A DNA stretch of 64,000 bases from CAZKHG01 sp964552655. Lineage in GTDB: Bacteria > Bacteroidota > Bacteroidia > Bacteroidales > Tenuifilaceae. The stretch is from the NCBI GenBank assembly GCA_964552655.1, contig CAZKHG010000003.1:62001-126000 (forward strand), written 5' to 3'. A program made the position numbers and the translations under genes. Every line of letters starts with the position of its first letter. Position 1 is the first letter of the stretch. The notes beneath the pieces are model-generated. The model did not search any database. It was not told where the DNA came from and was given only the letters and a program-made list of their open reading frames with translations. Below are positions 26,024 through 35,732 of this stretch, one piece after another.

Positions 26024-27604
26024 ATGAACTTAGAAAAGGAAATAAAAAGGCGTAGAACCTTTGCCATTATTAGTCATCCTGATGCCGGTAAAACAACCTT
26101 GACCGAAAAATTACTCTTATTTGGTGGGGCTATCCACGTTGCAGGAGCGGTTAAGAGTAATAAGATTAAAAAAACTGCCACTTCGGATTTTATGGAGATT
26201 GAGCGCCAGCGTGGAATCTCTGTGTCAACTGCTGTTATGGGTTTTGAATACAATGATATCAAGATAAATATCCTTGATACACCCGGACATGAGGATTTTG
26301 CCGAGGATACTTATCGTACCCTTACCGCAGTTGATAGTGTAATCATTGTAATTGATCATGCAAAAGGGGTTGAAACCCAAACCCGGAAGCTGATGGAGGT
26401 TTGCCGCATGCGGAACACACCTGTCATTGTTTTTGTAAATAAGCTTGATAGGAATGGAAAAGATCCCTTCGAATTGCTTGACGAAATTGAAAAAGAACTT
26501 AAAATAAAAGTACGCCCTCTAAGCTGGCCTATTAGCCAGGGGCCAACATTTAAAGGTGTTTACAACTTGTTTGAGCAGAAATTATGCCTTTTCTTTTCCG
26601 ATGATAAGCAAACTGTTGCAAACGACGTAGTTGAGATTGCCGATATTGGTGATCCAAAACTCGATAATTATATTGCACCCTTTACCAGCCTGTTAAGAGA
26701 GGAACTTAGACTTATTGATGGCGTTTACTCAGGCTTTGATGTTAATACATACCTTTCAGGTGAAGTTGCACCCGTCTTTTTTGGTAGTGCTTTAAATAAT
26801 TTTGGGGTACGTGAATTGCTCGATTGTTTCATTCAGATTGCCCCTTTTCCTAAACCTACTGTTACAGAGGAGCGGCAAATAATTCCTTTTGAGGAGAAAC
26901 TTACCGGATTTGTATTTAAAATTTTCGCTAATATGGACCCTAACCACAGGGATAGGCTTGCTTTCCTGAAAATTTGTTCGGGAATATTTGAGCGAAATAA
27001 ACCATATCAGCATGTCCGGTTGGGCAGGAGTATCAAATTCTCAAGTCCAAACGCTTTTATGGCCGACAAAAAGTCAATTGTTGATATCGCCTTTCCGGGC
27101 GATATTATTGGGTTGCACGATACCGGAAATTTTAAAATTGGGGACACTTTAACTGAAGGTGAAAATTTGCATTTTAAAGGGATACCCAGCTTTGCCCCAG
27201 AACTTTTCAGGTATATCGAGAATGCCGATCCACTCAAGTTTAAGCAGCTGGCGAAGGGAATTGACCAGTTGATGGATGAAGGCGTTGCGCAACTATTTAC
27301 CCAAAAATCTAACGGAAGAAAAATTATTGGAACCGTTGGTGCGCTTCAGTTTGATGTCATTCAATATCGCCTTGAGCATGAGTATGGAGCCAAATGCCGG
27401 TATGAGCCAATAAATTTGCATAAAGCCTGCTGGATTGAAAGCGATAATAAAATTCAAATTGATGATTTCAGAAAACGTAAATTCAACAACCTTGCAGTTG
27501 ATAAGCATGGGAGAGAGGTTTTCCTTGCCGATACACCTTATGCTTTGCAGATGGCGCTGGAAAAATTTCCGGATATAAAATTTTACTTTACAAATGAATT
27601 TTAA
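26024..27604 (+). CDS. prfC: Peptide chain release factor 3 (GTPase)
   Basis: RF3 is a GTPase that removes RF1 and RF2 from the ribosome after peptide release. At 526 residues it has the normal length. Motifs are the P-loop ISHPDAGKTTLTEKLL (about 16-31), the switch region ERQRGISVSTAV, DTPGHEDFAEDTYRTL (G3) and NKLDR (G4). The C-terminal domain contains VGALQFDVIQYRLEHEYG, a hallmark that separates RF3 from EF-G. The gene stands alone, diverging from the Hyf-like operon. An AAGGAGG directly after the stop codon is not followed by any start codon and appears meaningless. Confidence 0.97.
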   Translation: MNLEKEIKRRRTFAIISHPDAGKTTLTEKLLLFGGAIHVAGAVKSNKIKKTATSDFMEIERQRGISVSTAVMGFEYNDIKINILDTPGHEDFAEDTYRTLTAVDSVIIVIDHAKGVETQTRKLMEVCRMRNTPVIVFVNKLDRNGKDPFELLDEIEKELKIKVRPLSWPISQGPTFKGVYNLFEQKLCLFFSDDKQTVANDVVEIADIGDPKLDNYIAPFTSLLREELRLIDGVYSGFDVNTYLSGEVAPVFFGSALNNFGVRELLDCFIQIAPFPKPTVTEERQIIPFEEKLTGFVFKIFANMDPNHRDRLAFLKICSGIFERNKPYQHVRLGRSIKFSSPNAFMADKKSIVDIAFPGDIIGLHDTGNFKIGDTLTEGENLHFKGIPSFAPELFRYIENADPLKFKQLAKGIDQLMDEGVAQLFTQKSNGRKIIGTVGALQFDVIQYRLEHEYGAKCRYEPINLHKACWIESDNKIQIDDFRKRKFNNLAVDKHGREVFLADTPYALQMALEKFPDIKFYFTNEF

Positions 27605-27697
27605 GGAGGTTAATACACAACAAATTTTTAATTCTTTTAAATTAAACCTATTATATAATGTATATTCTTATCAGGTATTAATTTTCATATTTTCACC

Positions 27698-30130
27698 ATG
27701 AGTAAAACTATTTTTCTAAATCTCTTACTAATTCATTTAACTGTAGCGGGTTTTAGCAATTCTTTAAAGGATTCGCTTAAAGTTAAAAAGAGTTTGGATG
27801 CATTACGAATTAGTACCACCATTTCAATTGACGGTAAATTAGATGAACCAGAGTGGTCTAATGCTCCAGCAGCATCAGATTTCATTCAGCATGAACCCTA
27901 TAATGGTGGAGCCCCGTCTGAAAAAACGGTGGTGAAAGTTCTCTTCGATAATAATGCTATTTACATTGGCGCCAGAATGTATGATTCACAACCCAATAGT
28001 ATTTATAAAGAGTTAGTACAGAGAGATTTTGACGATAAAATCAAATCAGATATTTTTGTTTTATTTATCAGCCCCTTTAATGATGGCATTAACTATTTAA
28101 CTTTCAGCGTCTCAGCATCAGGAGTTCAGGCTGACGCTAAGATAGCTGGTGGCGATGAGGAAAGTAACTGGGACGCCGTTTGGCTAAGTGAGGTTGGATT
28201 TGATAATGAAGGTTGGTGTGTTGAAATGAAGATTCCCTACTCTAACCTTAGGTTTTCGAAGAATAACAATCAAAGCTGGGGTTTAAACTTTGCTAGGTTA
28301 ATCAAACGTTATAATGAGTGGAGTTCCTGGAATTTTGTTGACAAAAATGTTTCAGGAATCGTTACCCAGTCAGGAGTGCTAAATGGGATTACAGGTATCG
28401 AACCACCTGTTAGGCTATCATTGAGCCCTTACATTTCGACTTATGCAGAGAAGTTCCCGTTTTCCAGTAACCTAGAGTATAGAATGACAGGTGGGCTGGA
28501 TTTAAAATATGGCATCAATGAGAGTTTTACCCTGGATATGACTTTAATACCGGATTTTGGACAGGTAAAATCTGATGACAGAATAGTTAATCTTACGCCT
28601 TTCGAGGTTAAATACTCCGAACAACGCCCTTTTTTCACTGAAGGAACAGAGCTTTTTAATAAAGGGGAAATTTTTTACTCCCGTAGGGTTGGATCAAAAC
28701 CTGTTGGATATGATAACGTTGAGGACTCCCTGCAAGCAGATGAGGTAGTACTGGAGAATCCAGCTGAATCTAAAATGATTAATGCAACCAAAATATCAGG
28801 AAGAACTAATTCGGGATTTGGTTTGGGCTTTTTTAATGCCATGACACAGAATATGTTTGCAGAGGTAAAGGATACGATTACAGGCCGAAGAAGAAAAATA
28901 ATGACTCAGGGTTTCACCAATTATAACATGGTTGTTTTTGATCAGACTTTAGCGAATAATTCCTCCGTAAGCCTTGCAAACACAAACCTGTATCGTCCCA
29001 AAAATTCATATACAGCAAATGTTACGGCCCTTGAATTTAACTTAAAAGATAAAAAAAATGTATATTCCATTTCAGGTCAAGGTGGATTAAGCCTGATATC
29101 TAACGACTCCACCACCAATGGTTTTCATTCTTTTATCGAGTTTGCAAAGGATGCCGGAAATTTCCAGTTTGAGGTATTTAATAATATTGAAAGCAAACAC
29201 TACAACCCCAATGACCTGGGGTATTTGCAAAGCCCAAACGAGATAACAAGTGGAGTTGAACTTAAGTATGAGATATTCCAGCCATTCTGGAAACTTTTAA
29301 ACTTTGAGTCCCAGATTGCTTTTGTAAATTCAAGTTTATTTGAACCTGTTAAGTTTGTTGCAAACCAAATTGAGATTGAGCTTAGAACTGCCACAAAGAA
29401 AAAATTCTATTCCAGCGGACTGAATATTACAATTTATCCCCAGGATGTAAATGATTTTTATGAACCCAGAATAGATGGATGGAAATTGGTTCTACCCAAA
29501 CGTGCATCATTTAACTGGTTTGGTTCCCCCGACTACAGAAAAAGACTTGCAGTTGATCATGGGTTTGGATTTTGGGCTGCTGACAGACTTGGACAAAAGG
29601 GCTTTAGCTATCAAATATCACCACGGGTTAGGTTCAGCGATAAGCTGTTTCTTGTTTACCGCTTGAAGCAAGAATTTGAGTACAACGCCATAGGGTTTAC
29701 CAAAGAAAACAATGGAATTATATACATGGGCAGGAGGGACGTTACATCTTTAAACAACACAATTGATGCACAATACACATTCAACTCAAAATCATTTGTA
29801 AACTTAAAACTTCGTCACTATTGGAGTCATTATAAGTACTCTGAATTCTATCACTTGAATTGGGATGGATCAGTATCTGATGATAGCAATGGATATGTTG
29901 AAAATAATAACACAAATTACTTCACCATTGATTTGGTTTACCAATGGAATTTTGCTCCAGGAAGTGTTCTTTCAGTTGTTTGGAAAAACTCTATTGATAA
30001 TGAGAGTACAAATATTAATTATAATTATTTCAGCAACTTAGGGGATACGTGGAATTCCCATCAGATGAACAGCATTTCCTTTAAGCTTTTGTATTATTTA
30101 GATTATCAGATGCTAAGAAAAAACAGGTAG
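27698..30130 (+). CDS. DUF5916 protein with N-terminal CBM9-like domain (secreted or outer membrane)
   Basis: An 810-residue protein with a signal peptide (about 1-20, LLLIHLTVAGFSNS). A CBM9-like domain follows (about 30-240) with the pattern ISIDGKLDEPEWSNAP, VKVLFDNNAIYIGARMYD and WDAVWLSEVGFDNEGWCVEMKIP. A long DUF5916 region (about 245-810) is rich in beta strands and aromatic residues, beginning EPPVRLSLSPYIS and containing YSEQRPFFTEGTELF. It ends with an aromatic-rich strand, as in outer-membrane barrels. The family is common in Bacteroidota; the ligand is unknown, and carbohydrate binding should not be assumed. Its stop codon abuts the stop codon of the convergent GreA-like gene with no base between. 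Confidence 0.85.
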   Translation: MSKTIFLNLLLIHLTVAGFSNSLKDSLKVKKSLDALRISTTISIDGKLDEPEWSNAPAASDFIQHEPYNGGAPSEKTVVKVLFDNNAIYIGARMYDSQPNSIYKELVQRDFDDKIKSDIFVLFISPFNDGINYLTFSVSASGVQADAKIAGGDEESNWDAVWLSEVGFDNEGWCVEMKIPYSNLRFSKNNNQSWGLNFARLIKRYNEWSSWNFVDKNVSGIVTQSGVLNGITGIEPPVRLSLSPYISTYAEKFPFSSNLEYRMTGGLDLKYGINESFTLDMTLIPDFGQVKSDDRIVNLTPFEVKYSEQRPFFTEGTELFNKGEIFYSRRVGSKPVGYDNVEDSLQADEVVLENPAESKMINATKISGRTNSGFGLGFFNAMTQNMFAEVKDTITGRRRKIMTQGFTNYNMVVFDQTLANNSSVSLANTNLYRPKNSYTANVTALEFNLKDKKNVYSISGQGGLSLISNDSTTNGFHSFIEFAKDAGNFQFEVFNNIESKHYNPNDLGYLQSPNEITSGVELKYEIFQPFWKLLNFESQIAFVNSSLFEPVKFVANQIEIELRTATKKKFYSSGLNITIYPQDVNDFYEPRIDGWKLVLPKRASFNWFGSPDYRKRLAVDHGFGFWAADRLGQKGFSYQISPRVRFSDKLFLVYRLKQEFEYNAIGFTKENNGIIYMGRRDVTSLNNTIDAQYTFNSKSFVNLKLRHYWSHYKYSEFYHLNWDGSVSDDSNGYVENNNTNYFTIDLVYQWNFAPGSVLSVVWKNSIDNESTNINYNYFSNLGDTWNSHQMNSISFKLLYYLDYQMLRKNR

Positions 30131-30583
30131 CTAAATGATATTTAATATTTTTAAAGGTAGATTATTGAATGATACTACCTCCCCGGCGGCTTTTCCCTCA
30201 AGAACCTTATAGATTGGGGCAACTGGTGATATAATGTAAAAGGTTGTTTCATCAAGTTCCAGTTTCCCTAGTCCAATTGAAACATAAAACCTTTGCTTGT
30301 CAGTCACTATTAGCGTATTTATATTTACAGTTTTCATCTCATTTTCCGGGTTGATTTTCTGAAGGTAATCCAAATCTCTGAGGGCTTTCTGGTATTGCTC
30401 TGCATGCATATCTCGTTTTCTTAATAGTTGAGTTCTGAAAGAATCATACCTATCTTTTGGAGGACCATACTCATTTGCAGCCTTTTGGGCTTCATCCATG
30501 GCATGAAACGCAGAATCAACTATATCTTTCTGTTTATCAATGCATTTATTATAGATTTTTATTTTCAAAGCCAATAAATCCAT
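30131..30583 (-). CDS. GreA/GreB C-terminal-like protein with N-terminal coiled coil
   Basis: A 150-residue protein with a charged helical N-terminal region (about 1-75) that can form a coiled coil. The C-terminal domain includes YIISPVAPIYKVLEGKAAGEVVSF, which matches the FKBP-like domain of transcript cleavage factors GreA and GreB (SPIGKALLGKKVGDVV in GreA). The usual acidic finger pair of GreA cannot be confirmed. Members of this small Bacteroidota family are often mislabelled as 3-oxoacyl-ACP synthase. It may bind in the RNA polymerase secondary channel or be a Gre-like decoy; that is inference. Confidence 0.65.
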   Translation of the reverse strand: MDLLALKIKIYNKCIDKQKDIVDSAFHAMDEAQKAANEYGPPKDRYDSFRTQLLRKRDMHAEQYQKALRDLDYLQKINPENEMKTVNINTLIVTDKQRFYVSIGLGKLELDETTFYIISPVAPIYKVLEGKAAGEVVSFNNLPLKILNII

Positions 30584-30642
30584 TTCCTTTTATGGTTTTC
30601 ATCTTTGTTTGGTAAATTTACACCATTTAATGAAATAATAGT

Positions 30643-31683
30643 ATGATGGAAATCTTAAACCGAAGAGGCTTTGCAAGTGATAATAATTCAGGGGTTCACC
30701 CCGCAATCATGCAATCAATTCAGGATGTCAATATCGGGCATACCATCGCCTATGGCGATGATGTTTATACACAACAGGCAGTTAGCTGCTTCAAGGACCA
30801 TTTTGGTGAAAACATTGAAGTTTTCTTCGTTTTTATTGGTTCCGCTGCTAATGTGCTTGGCTTAAAAGCACTAACTGAACCTCACAATGCAATCATCTGC
30901 TCTGATACTGCCCATATTCATGTTGATGAATGTGGTGCTCCGGAGCGTTTTACCGGATGTAAACTACTTACTGTTGAAACTACAGATGGAAAACTTACTG
31001 TTGATCTGGTTAAAAAACACATGCATGGTTTTGGTTTTCAGCATCATGTTCAACCAAAAGTAATATCAATTTCCCAGGCAAGCGAACTTGGAACTGTATA
31101 TAAACCTGATGAGATAAAAGCCCTGGCTGATTTTGCCCATGAAAATGGTCTTCTGCTTCATATGGATGGAGCTCGAATAGCCAATGCTTCAGTATCGCTT
31201 AATTTACCTTTTAGAAAATTTACAAAAGACGTAGGTGTCGATCTGTTATCCTTTGGGGGCACTAAGAATGGTATGATGTACGGCGAAGCCCTTGTCTTCT
31301 TTGATACACGGTTTGCTCAGAATTTTCTATACACCAGGAAGCAAGGGCTTCACCTTGCATCCAAAATGAGATATATTTCAGCACAGTTTATTTCTTACCT
31401 GTCTAACAATCAATGGTATAAAACTGCTTCCCATGCTAACAGAATGGCTGAAATTCTCGCAGAAAAAGTTGCCAAAATTCCACAAGTTCAGATAACCCAA
31501 AAGGTGGAAGCAAATGGTGTATTCGCCATCATTCCAAAAGAAATCATCCCCGAACTTCAAAAAGAATACTTTTTTTATGTATGGGATGAAAACAGGTCAG
31601 AGGTTCGATGGATGACATCCTGGGATACAACTGAAGATGATATTGTTAAATTTGTTAACAAAATTAATCAGCTGGTTAATTAA
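30643..31683 (+). CDS. ltaE: Low-specificity L-threonine aldolase
   Basis: A PLP enzyme of the aspartate aminotransferase fold that splits L-threonine or allo-threonine to glycine and acetaldehyde. It has 346 residues (345 if the second of two consecutive ATG codons is used). Motifs seen are the N-terminal RRGFASDNNSGVHPAIM, DTAHIHVDECGAPE (about 86-99), the aspartate segment LLLHMDGARIANASVSL (about 168-184), and LLSFGGTKNGMMYGEALVFF, whose lysine binds PLP (about residue 206). Beta-eliminating lyase family members can also act on related beta-hydroxy amino acids. It is probably a single-gene unit between two convergent or unrelated genes. Confidence 0.92.
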   Translation: MMEILNRRGFASDNNSGVHPAIMQSIQDVNIGHTIAYGDDVYTQQAVSCFKDHFGENIEVFFVFIGSAANVLGLKALTEPHNAIICSDTAHIHVDECGAPERFTGCKLLTVETTDGKLTVDLVKKHMHGFGFQHHVQPKVISISQASELGTVYKPDEIKALADFAHENGLLLHMDGARIANASVSLNLPFRKFTKDVGVDLLSFGGTKNGMMYGEALVFFDTRFAQNFLYTRKQGLHLASKMRYISAQFISYLSNNQWYKTASHANRMAEILAEKVAKIPQVQITQKVEANGVFAIIPKEIIPELQKEYFFYVWDENRSEVRWMTSWDTTEDDIVKFVNKINQLVN

Positions 31684-31756
31684 TTTAGCACATATTGTTT
31701 TGGTTTTATTAAACCTGTTTTTAGTTTTACTGCAAAATCTTAATAGTTAGATAATT

Positions 31757-33160
31757 GTGAATAAGAGAGTGAAGATTTTAGTTCGATTTGGTATTTTTTT
31801 TGGTTTACTTGCCTTAACCCTTATTATTTATACCTCGTTTAGCTCTAAAAGGACTAGTTTGGCTTTTAGCTTTATAAATGATAGCAAATTCAGATATTCA
31901 ACTAAAAAGATAACCAATGAAAGATCAAATTTATATGCATATACCAAAATTGATAATTCATTTAAGAATTTTTTAAGAAAGTGGCAGCTGACGGGTTTCT
32001 CAGTTGCCATTGCAAAAAATGGCAATTTACTGTACGCCAAAGGGTTTGGCTACGCTAATAAAGAGGAACAGATTTATACTCAACCCTACAATATTTATCG
32101 AATTGCGAGTGTTTCTAAGCTTATTACTGCAACTGCAGTTATGAAGTTGGTTGAAGATGATAAACTTTCACTCGACACTAAGGTTTTTGGACCTAGTGGT
32201 ATTCTAAACGACGAATGCTTTTTGCATTATAAAGACAGCAGGGTAGAGGATATTACTGTAAAAAACCTGCTAAATCACTCAGCCGGTTGGTCCACCCGCT
32301 GGGGCGATCAGATGTTCATTAAAGATGTTATTGCCAAATCCTTAAATAAAGAATTACCCGTTTCACTTCAGGATATTGTTGTTTTTGCCCTATCAAAAAA
32401 GCTCCATTTTAAGCCGGGTGATCATAGCTCCTATAGCAACCTTGGCTATTCCATTCTACAGCTGGTTATAGAGCATGTTACCAACGAATCATATGAAGAA
32501 TATGTCAAACAAAATATCTTTAAACCTATTGGAATAGTCAATGCTTATATAGCCAATAATTTTGATAATCAGAGGTATGAGGATGAAGTGAGGTACTATG
32601 AGGTACCAGAGGCAGAGATGGTTAAACCTTATGATGGCAATGATAGTTTGGTGCTAAAAAGTCGAGGGGGCAACGATATTCATACCCTTGGAGCCGCTGG
32701 AGGCTGGGTGATATCTTCGGTTGATCTGATAAAATTCTTATTGGCATTTGATACCAGATCAAATCAGAAGGGTATTTTAAATCAGAATTCAATTCTCCAG
32801 ATGGTTGAACACGAAGGGAATTTTCACCCATTTGGATGGCGATGGGTGATGGCCAACGGGAAATGGTGGAGATCCGGTTCATTCCCCGGTACATCAGCAT
32901 TGGCTGTTATCCGGAACGATGGGTTTTCTTATGTTTTTCTTTCGAATACAAGCCCTTGGTCGGGCGCAAAATTTCCTTACGAGGTTGATCGGATGATGAG
33001 CCGTGTAATATCCTCATTGGATGACTGGCCAAATATAAACCTGTTTGAATATCAAGTGAACCAATCAACTTTTATCCCCGAGTGGAATTCTGAGGTTTTT
33101 CAACCATTTATTACCGGGAAATTTACTTCGGTTAGCACCTGTTTACCACCAGCAAGCTAG
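31757..33160 (+). CDS. Serine hydrolase (class C beta-lactamase / PBP family)
   Basis: The product has 467 residues. A membrane anchor (about 8-27, after MNKRVKILVR) leaves the bulk outside the cytoplasm. The beta-lactamase/DD-peptidase fold has the nucleophile motif SVSK (S118 to K121), HSAGWS near 180, and YSN in DHSSYSNLGYS near 222. Members act as D-Ala-D-Ala peptidases, esterases or beta-lactamases; no sequence feature decides among them. Start GTG at 31757. The last four bases (CTAG) are shared with the stop codon of the convergent LON-domain gene. Confidence 0.85.
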   Translation: MNKRVKILVRFGIFFGLLALTLIIYTSFSSKRTSLAFSFINDSKFRYSTKKITNERSNLYAYTKIDNSFKNFLRKWQLTGFSVAIAKNGNLLYAKGFGYANKEEQIYTQPYNIYRIASVSKLITATAVMKLVEDDKLSLDTKVFGPSGILNDECFLHYKDSRVEDITVKNLLNHSAGWSTRWGDQMFIKDVIAKSLNKELPVSLQDIVVFALSKKLHFKPGDHSSYSNLGYSILQLVIEHVTNESYEEYVKQNIFKPIGIVNAYIANNFDNQRYEDEVRYYEVPEAEMVKPYDGNDSLVLKSRGGNDIHTLGAAGGWVISSVDLIKFLLAFDTRSNQKGILNQNSILQMVEHEGNFHPFGWRWVMANGKWWRSGSFPGTSALAVIRNDGFSYVFLSNTSPWSGAKFPYEVDRMMSRVISSLDDWPNINLFEYQVNQSTFIPEWNSEVFQPFITGKFTSVSTCLPPAS

Positions 33161-33759
33161 TTTAAAGAGAAGTTATTTTGTAACATTTCCTCCTGCTTTT
33201 TCAATAGCTCAATAAATTTCAATTTCTTGATTAAGAATTGCTCCATTAGGTAGAGATTACGATAGGAGTAAAAAAGGTATTTTTCGTCAGAATTTAGCAT
33301 GATTGATCTGGCAATATCCATAAGATTCATATAACCCTCAATAGTAAGTGTTCCTAAGGTTGAATCAATATTCAATTTCAGTTTCTTGACCAATACAGCC
33401 AATTCCGGGTTAGTGGAAAGAAATTTATCATCAATGTATTCTATAATGCCCCCACCATAAAGTTTACCGGGAAGCTGATTGTAAAAATCAATTAGATGGA
33501 AATTTCTGATCCCCTTAACAAGAATTACCATTTCATTAAGGCTGTTTTTGGCGATGATGCTCTGAATCTCCACTTCACTTCCATACCTTGCAATGTCCCC
33601 TTTCTGTATAAAAGGAATACCAAATGGTTTTCCGCTTTGTTCACACTCGGTTATAAGTTGAATATATCTTGGCTCGAATATTTTTAAAGGGAGTTCTTCT
33701 CCGGGTAAAAGAAAACTGCTTAGCGGGAATAATGGTATTTCTAAAGCCTGTTGATCCAT
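33157..33759 (-). CDS. LON peptidase N-terminal domain protein (no protease domain)
   Basis: I take the ATG at 33759 as the start, giving 200 residues beginning MDQQALEIPLFPLSSFLLPG. The longer reading from 33786 would overlap the MsrB gene by 23 bp. The whole chain is a LON substrate-binding (PUA-like) domain: PLFPLSSFLLPGEELPLKIFEPRY near the N-terminus is the hallmark, followed by beta-rich and helical parts. No ATPase or protease is present, so it is a stand-alone LON-domain protein of unknown partner. It sits 4 bp after msrB and is probably co-transcribed. Confidence 0.85.
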   Translation of the reverse strand: MDQQALEIPLFPLSSFLLPGEELPLKIFEPRYIQLITECEQSGKPFGIPFIQKGDIARYGSEVEIQSIIAKNSLNEMVILVKGIRNFHLIDFYNQLPGKLYGGGIIEYIDDKFLSTNPELAVLVKKLKLNIDSTLGTLTIEGYMNLMDIARSIMLNSDEKYLFYSYRNLYLMEQFLIKKLKFIELLKKQEEMLQNNFSLN

Positions 33760-33763
33760 CTTA

Positions 33764-34228
33764 TTAATTTTCTTTTTTGGGTACAAATTTTAATGACGCT
33801 GAATTTATACAAAACCTTAAACCTGTTGGTTTGGGACCATCATTGAAAATATGCCCCAAATGGGCACCACATTTCTTGCATAAAACCTCAGTACGAATCA
33901 TGTTAAAGCTGCTATCGGTTTGGAATTTAATATTATCCTTAAATTTTGAATCGCTAAAACTAGGCCAACCACAAGTTGATGCAAATTTTGAATCAGATTC
34001 AAAAAGTTCAGCATTACAACATACACATAGGTAAATTCCTTTCTCAAAAAAATCCCAGTACTCACCAGTGAATGGCCTTTCTGTCCCCTTTTGCTGGGTT
34101 ACATAGTATTGTAATTCGGACAAATTCCCTTTATTCTCACCTTTGTCATGCATTTTTAGCTGTTTTTGATTTTGTGATACACACCCCTGTACTATTAATA
34201 AAAATGGGATTGCAAATAACATTTTCAT
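33764..34228 (-). CDS. msrB: Peptide-methionine (R)-S-oxide reductase MsrB, lipoprotein form
   Basis: MsrB reduces methionine-R-sulfoxide in proteins. The 154-residue product starts with a lipoprotein signal peptide whose lipobox ends VQGC (Cys16), so it is expected at the envelope. The MsrB domain (about 38-148) has the zinc cysteines C68, C71, C117 and C120, the second redox cysteine candidate C86 (STCGWPSF), and catalytic C140 in RFCINSASL. The MsrA half of some fused enzymes is absent. It is the first gene of a pair with the LON-domain gene. Confidence 0.93.
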   Translation of the reverse strand: MKMLFAIPFLLIVQGCVSQNQKQLKMHDKGENKGNLSELQYYVTQQKGTERPFTGEYWDFFEKGIYLCVCCNAELFESDSKFASTCGWPSFSDSKFKDNIKFQTDSSFNMIRTEVLCKKCGAHLGHIFNDGPKPTGLRFCINSASLKFVPKKEN

Positions 34229-34363
34229 TTTTATTCATTTTACTGTTTTAACATAGATTATATATTTTTGTTCATTACTATGAGACTCCATCCCAATTTT
34301 TTAATACTTTTAGTTTTTAAATCATCTTCAATTTTAAAATAATTTGAGCAAAACAATTAAATT

Positions 34364-35044
34364 ATGAAAACCATTAAACTATTAGTTCCTTTTTTGATGA
34401 TTTCGGCAAACCTGTTTTCCCAAAACACAGAGGTGCGGGTTTTAAATTCTTTCAATAAGCTCAAAGTAAATTGTGAGGCAAAAGTTTTTGCAACCCAGGG
34501 TACCGAAAATAAAATTCAGATAACCGCTTCCGGCATAGATTTGAACAACTTAATTACAGAGGTAAAATCTAATACCTTAAATATTGAGCTTAAGCGAGGT
34601 GTTTATGTAAATACAAATATTGAAATTTATTTAACATTCAGCGAAATAGTAGATTTAAGTATTGGGTCATTTGGGAATATCAGCTTTCAAACTCCCCTAA
34701 AAGGGAGAAACCTTAAAATTAATGCAAATACCAATGGAGTACTTCAAACTGAACTTAAGCTCAATTTGGTTGATATCAATATAGCTCAGGGTGCTTCTGT
34801 TCGTTTGAATGGTTCGGCAAGAAAGATGACAGGTAAGGTTTCGTCTGGAGGAATACTTGCTGCTCTTGAACTTACTACTGATAGTACATTAATTAAGGTT
34901 GGAAGCGCTGCAACTGCAAAAGTTAACGCTTCACTTTTGCTTGATGCAAAAGTAAAAACAGGAGGTAACCTTACAATTACAGGTTCACCCAAGGAAAAAA
35001 AGGTTAAAACCGGAATTGGCGTTACTATTAACGAGGTTGATTAA
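34364..35044 (+). CDS. DUF2807 'head GIN' domain envelope protein
   Basis: A 226-residue secreted protein with a signal peptide (about 1-19, ending NLFSQN). A right-handed beta-helix-like DUF2807 domain follows: repeated strands such as VRVLNSFNKLKVNCEAKVFATQG at the start, and Gly/Ala/Asn turns in the second half (IAQGASVRLNGSARKM, KVGSAATAKVNASLLLDAKVKTGGNLTITG). The family is common in Bacteroidota; its function is unknown, and an adhesive or structural envelope role is only inferred. It is 28 bp before the next secreted protein and probably in one transcript. Confidence 0.85.
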   Translation: MKTIKLLVPFLMISANLFSQNTEVRVLNSFNKLKVNCEAKVFATQGTENKIQITASGIDLNNLITEVKSNTLNIELKRGVYVNTNIEIYLTFSEIVDLSIGSFGNISFQTPLKGRNLKINANTNGVLQTELKLNLVDINIAQGASVRLNGSARKMTGKVSSGGILAALELTTDSTLIKVGSAATAKVNASLLLDAKVKTGGNLTITGSPKEKKVKTGIGVTINEVD

Positions 35045-35072
35045 ACAAGTTGTTTTTTCTAATAATCCCTAA

Positions 35073-35675
35073 GTGAGAAGATTTATCTCCTTTCTGGCGC
35101 TCCTTTTTATCATGTTAATCCTTTTAACAGGATATAATGCATATTCTCAAAAGAATATGAAAACCAACTGGTTGCAGGAGAAAAATGAATATACGGCCAG
35201 ATGGAGAATTGGATTTGGGGTTCATGCCGGAGAACCTACAGGCATCCATTTGCAATTTTACAGGTTAAGTAAAATTTGTACTAGCGATTTTTCAATTCTT
35301 AAAAAACTTTCGTTAAATGTTTATTTATCTAAAGAAGGTTATATTTTTTCTAATACCCTGAAAAATAGCAATAAAGGTTGGGAAGCAGGTGGAACCCGAT
35401 TGGGTTTAGACATTAAGTTTTATTTCCCTATACTCCTAAACCCATACTTTAGTTTTGGCTGTGAATCTGGCACCCGTTATTTTAATAGTAAGAGTGAAAT
35501 AAATACTGATTTGTTTGGTAGTATTGGAGTTGAACAGAAGTTATTTGGGTTGAAACTTTCCACCCGTTCTTCTCTTAATACTGGTATTTTCCTTGATGCT
35601 AAATATAACAGGTGTATTAACAATAATTTTAGCTATTTCCTCCCTTGTTTCGGGTTTAGAGTTCACTTCTTATAA
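35073..35675 (+). CDS. Outer-membrane-type beta-barrel protein of unknown function
   Basis: A 200-residue protein beginning at GTG 35073, with a signal peptide (about 1-25, ending GYNAYSQ). The rest has about eight amphipathic strands and ends in aromatic residues (CFGFRVHFL), a feature of small outer-membrane beta-barrels. Motifs such as RIGFGVHAGEPTGIHLQFYR and GGTRLGLDIKFYFP suggest an OmpA/opacity-like barrel fold. No substrate can be proposed. It follows the DUF2807 gene. Confidence 0.6.
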   Translation: MRRFISFLALLFIMLILLTGYNAYSQKNMKTNWLQEKNEYTARWRIGFGVHAGEPTGIHLQFYRLSKICTSDFSILKKLSLNVYLSKEGYIFSNTLKNSNKGWEAGGTRLGLDIKFYFPILLNPYFSFGCESGTRYFNSKSEINTDLFGSIGVEQKLFGLKLSTRSSLNTGIFLDAKYNRCINNNFSYFLPCFGFRVHFL

Positions 35676-35694
35676 ATTCATAAAAAAATTTCAA

Positions 35695-35722
35695 TTTATT
35701 TTAACCAACTAGTTAAAATAAA
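35695..35722. repeat. Large AT-rich inverted repeat (operator and/or terminator) upstream of tetR
   Basis: TTTATTTTAAC (35695-35705), a 6-base centre and GTTAAAATAAA (35712-35722) form a perfect 11-bp inverted repeat. Its core TTAACCAACTAGTTAA (35701-35716) resembles the palindrome at 35774-35789. I read it as a second regulator site; it may also end the upstream transcript. Confidence 0.55.
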
Positions 35723-35732
35723 TAGTTAAAAA

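Noticed and set aside
27602..27612. Strong Shine-Dalgarno-like AAGGAGG right after the prfC stop
   Set aside because: No start codon follows at a usable distance; the next gene starts 86 bp later with an unrelated leader.
33760..33786. Longer N-terminus for the LON-domain protein
   Set aside because: It would overlap msrB by 23 bp and adds a basic, non-conserved tail; the ATG at 33759 starts the conserved domain.
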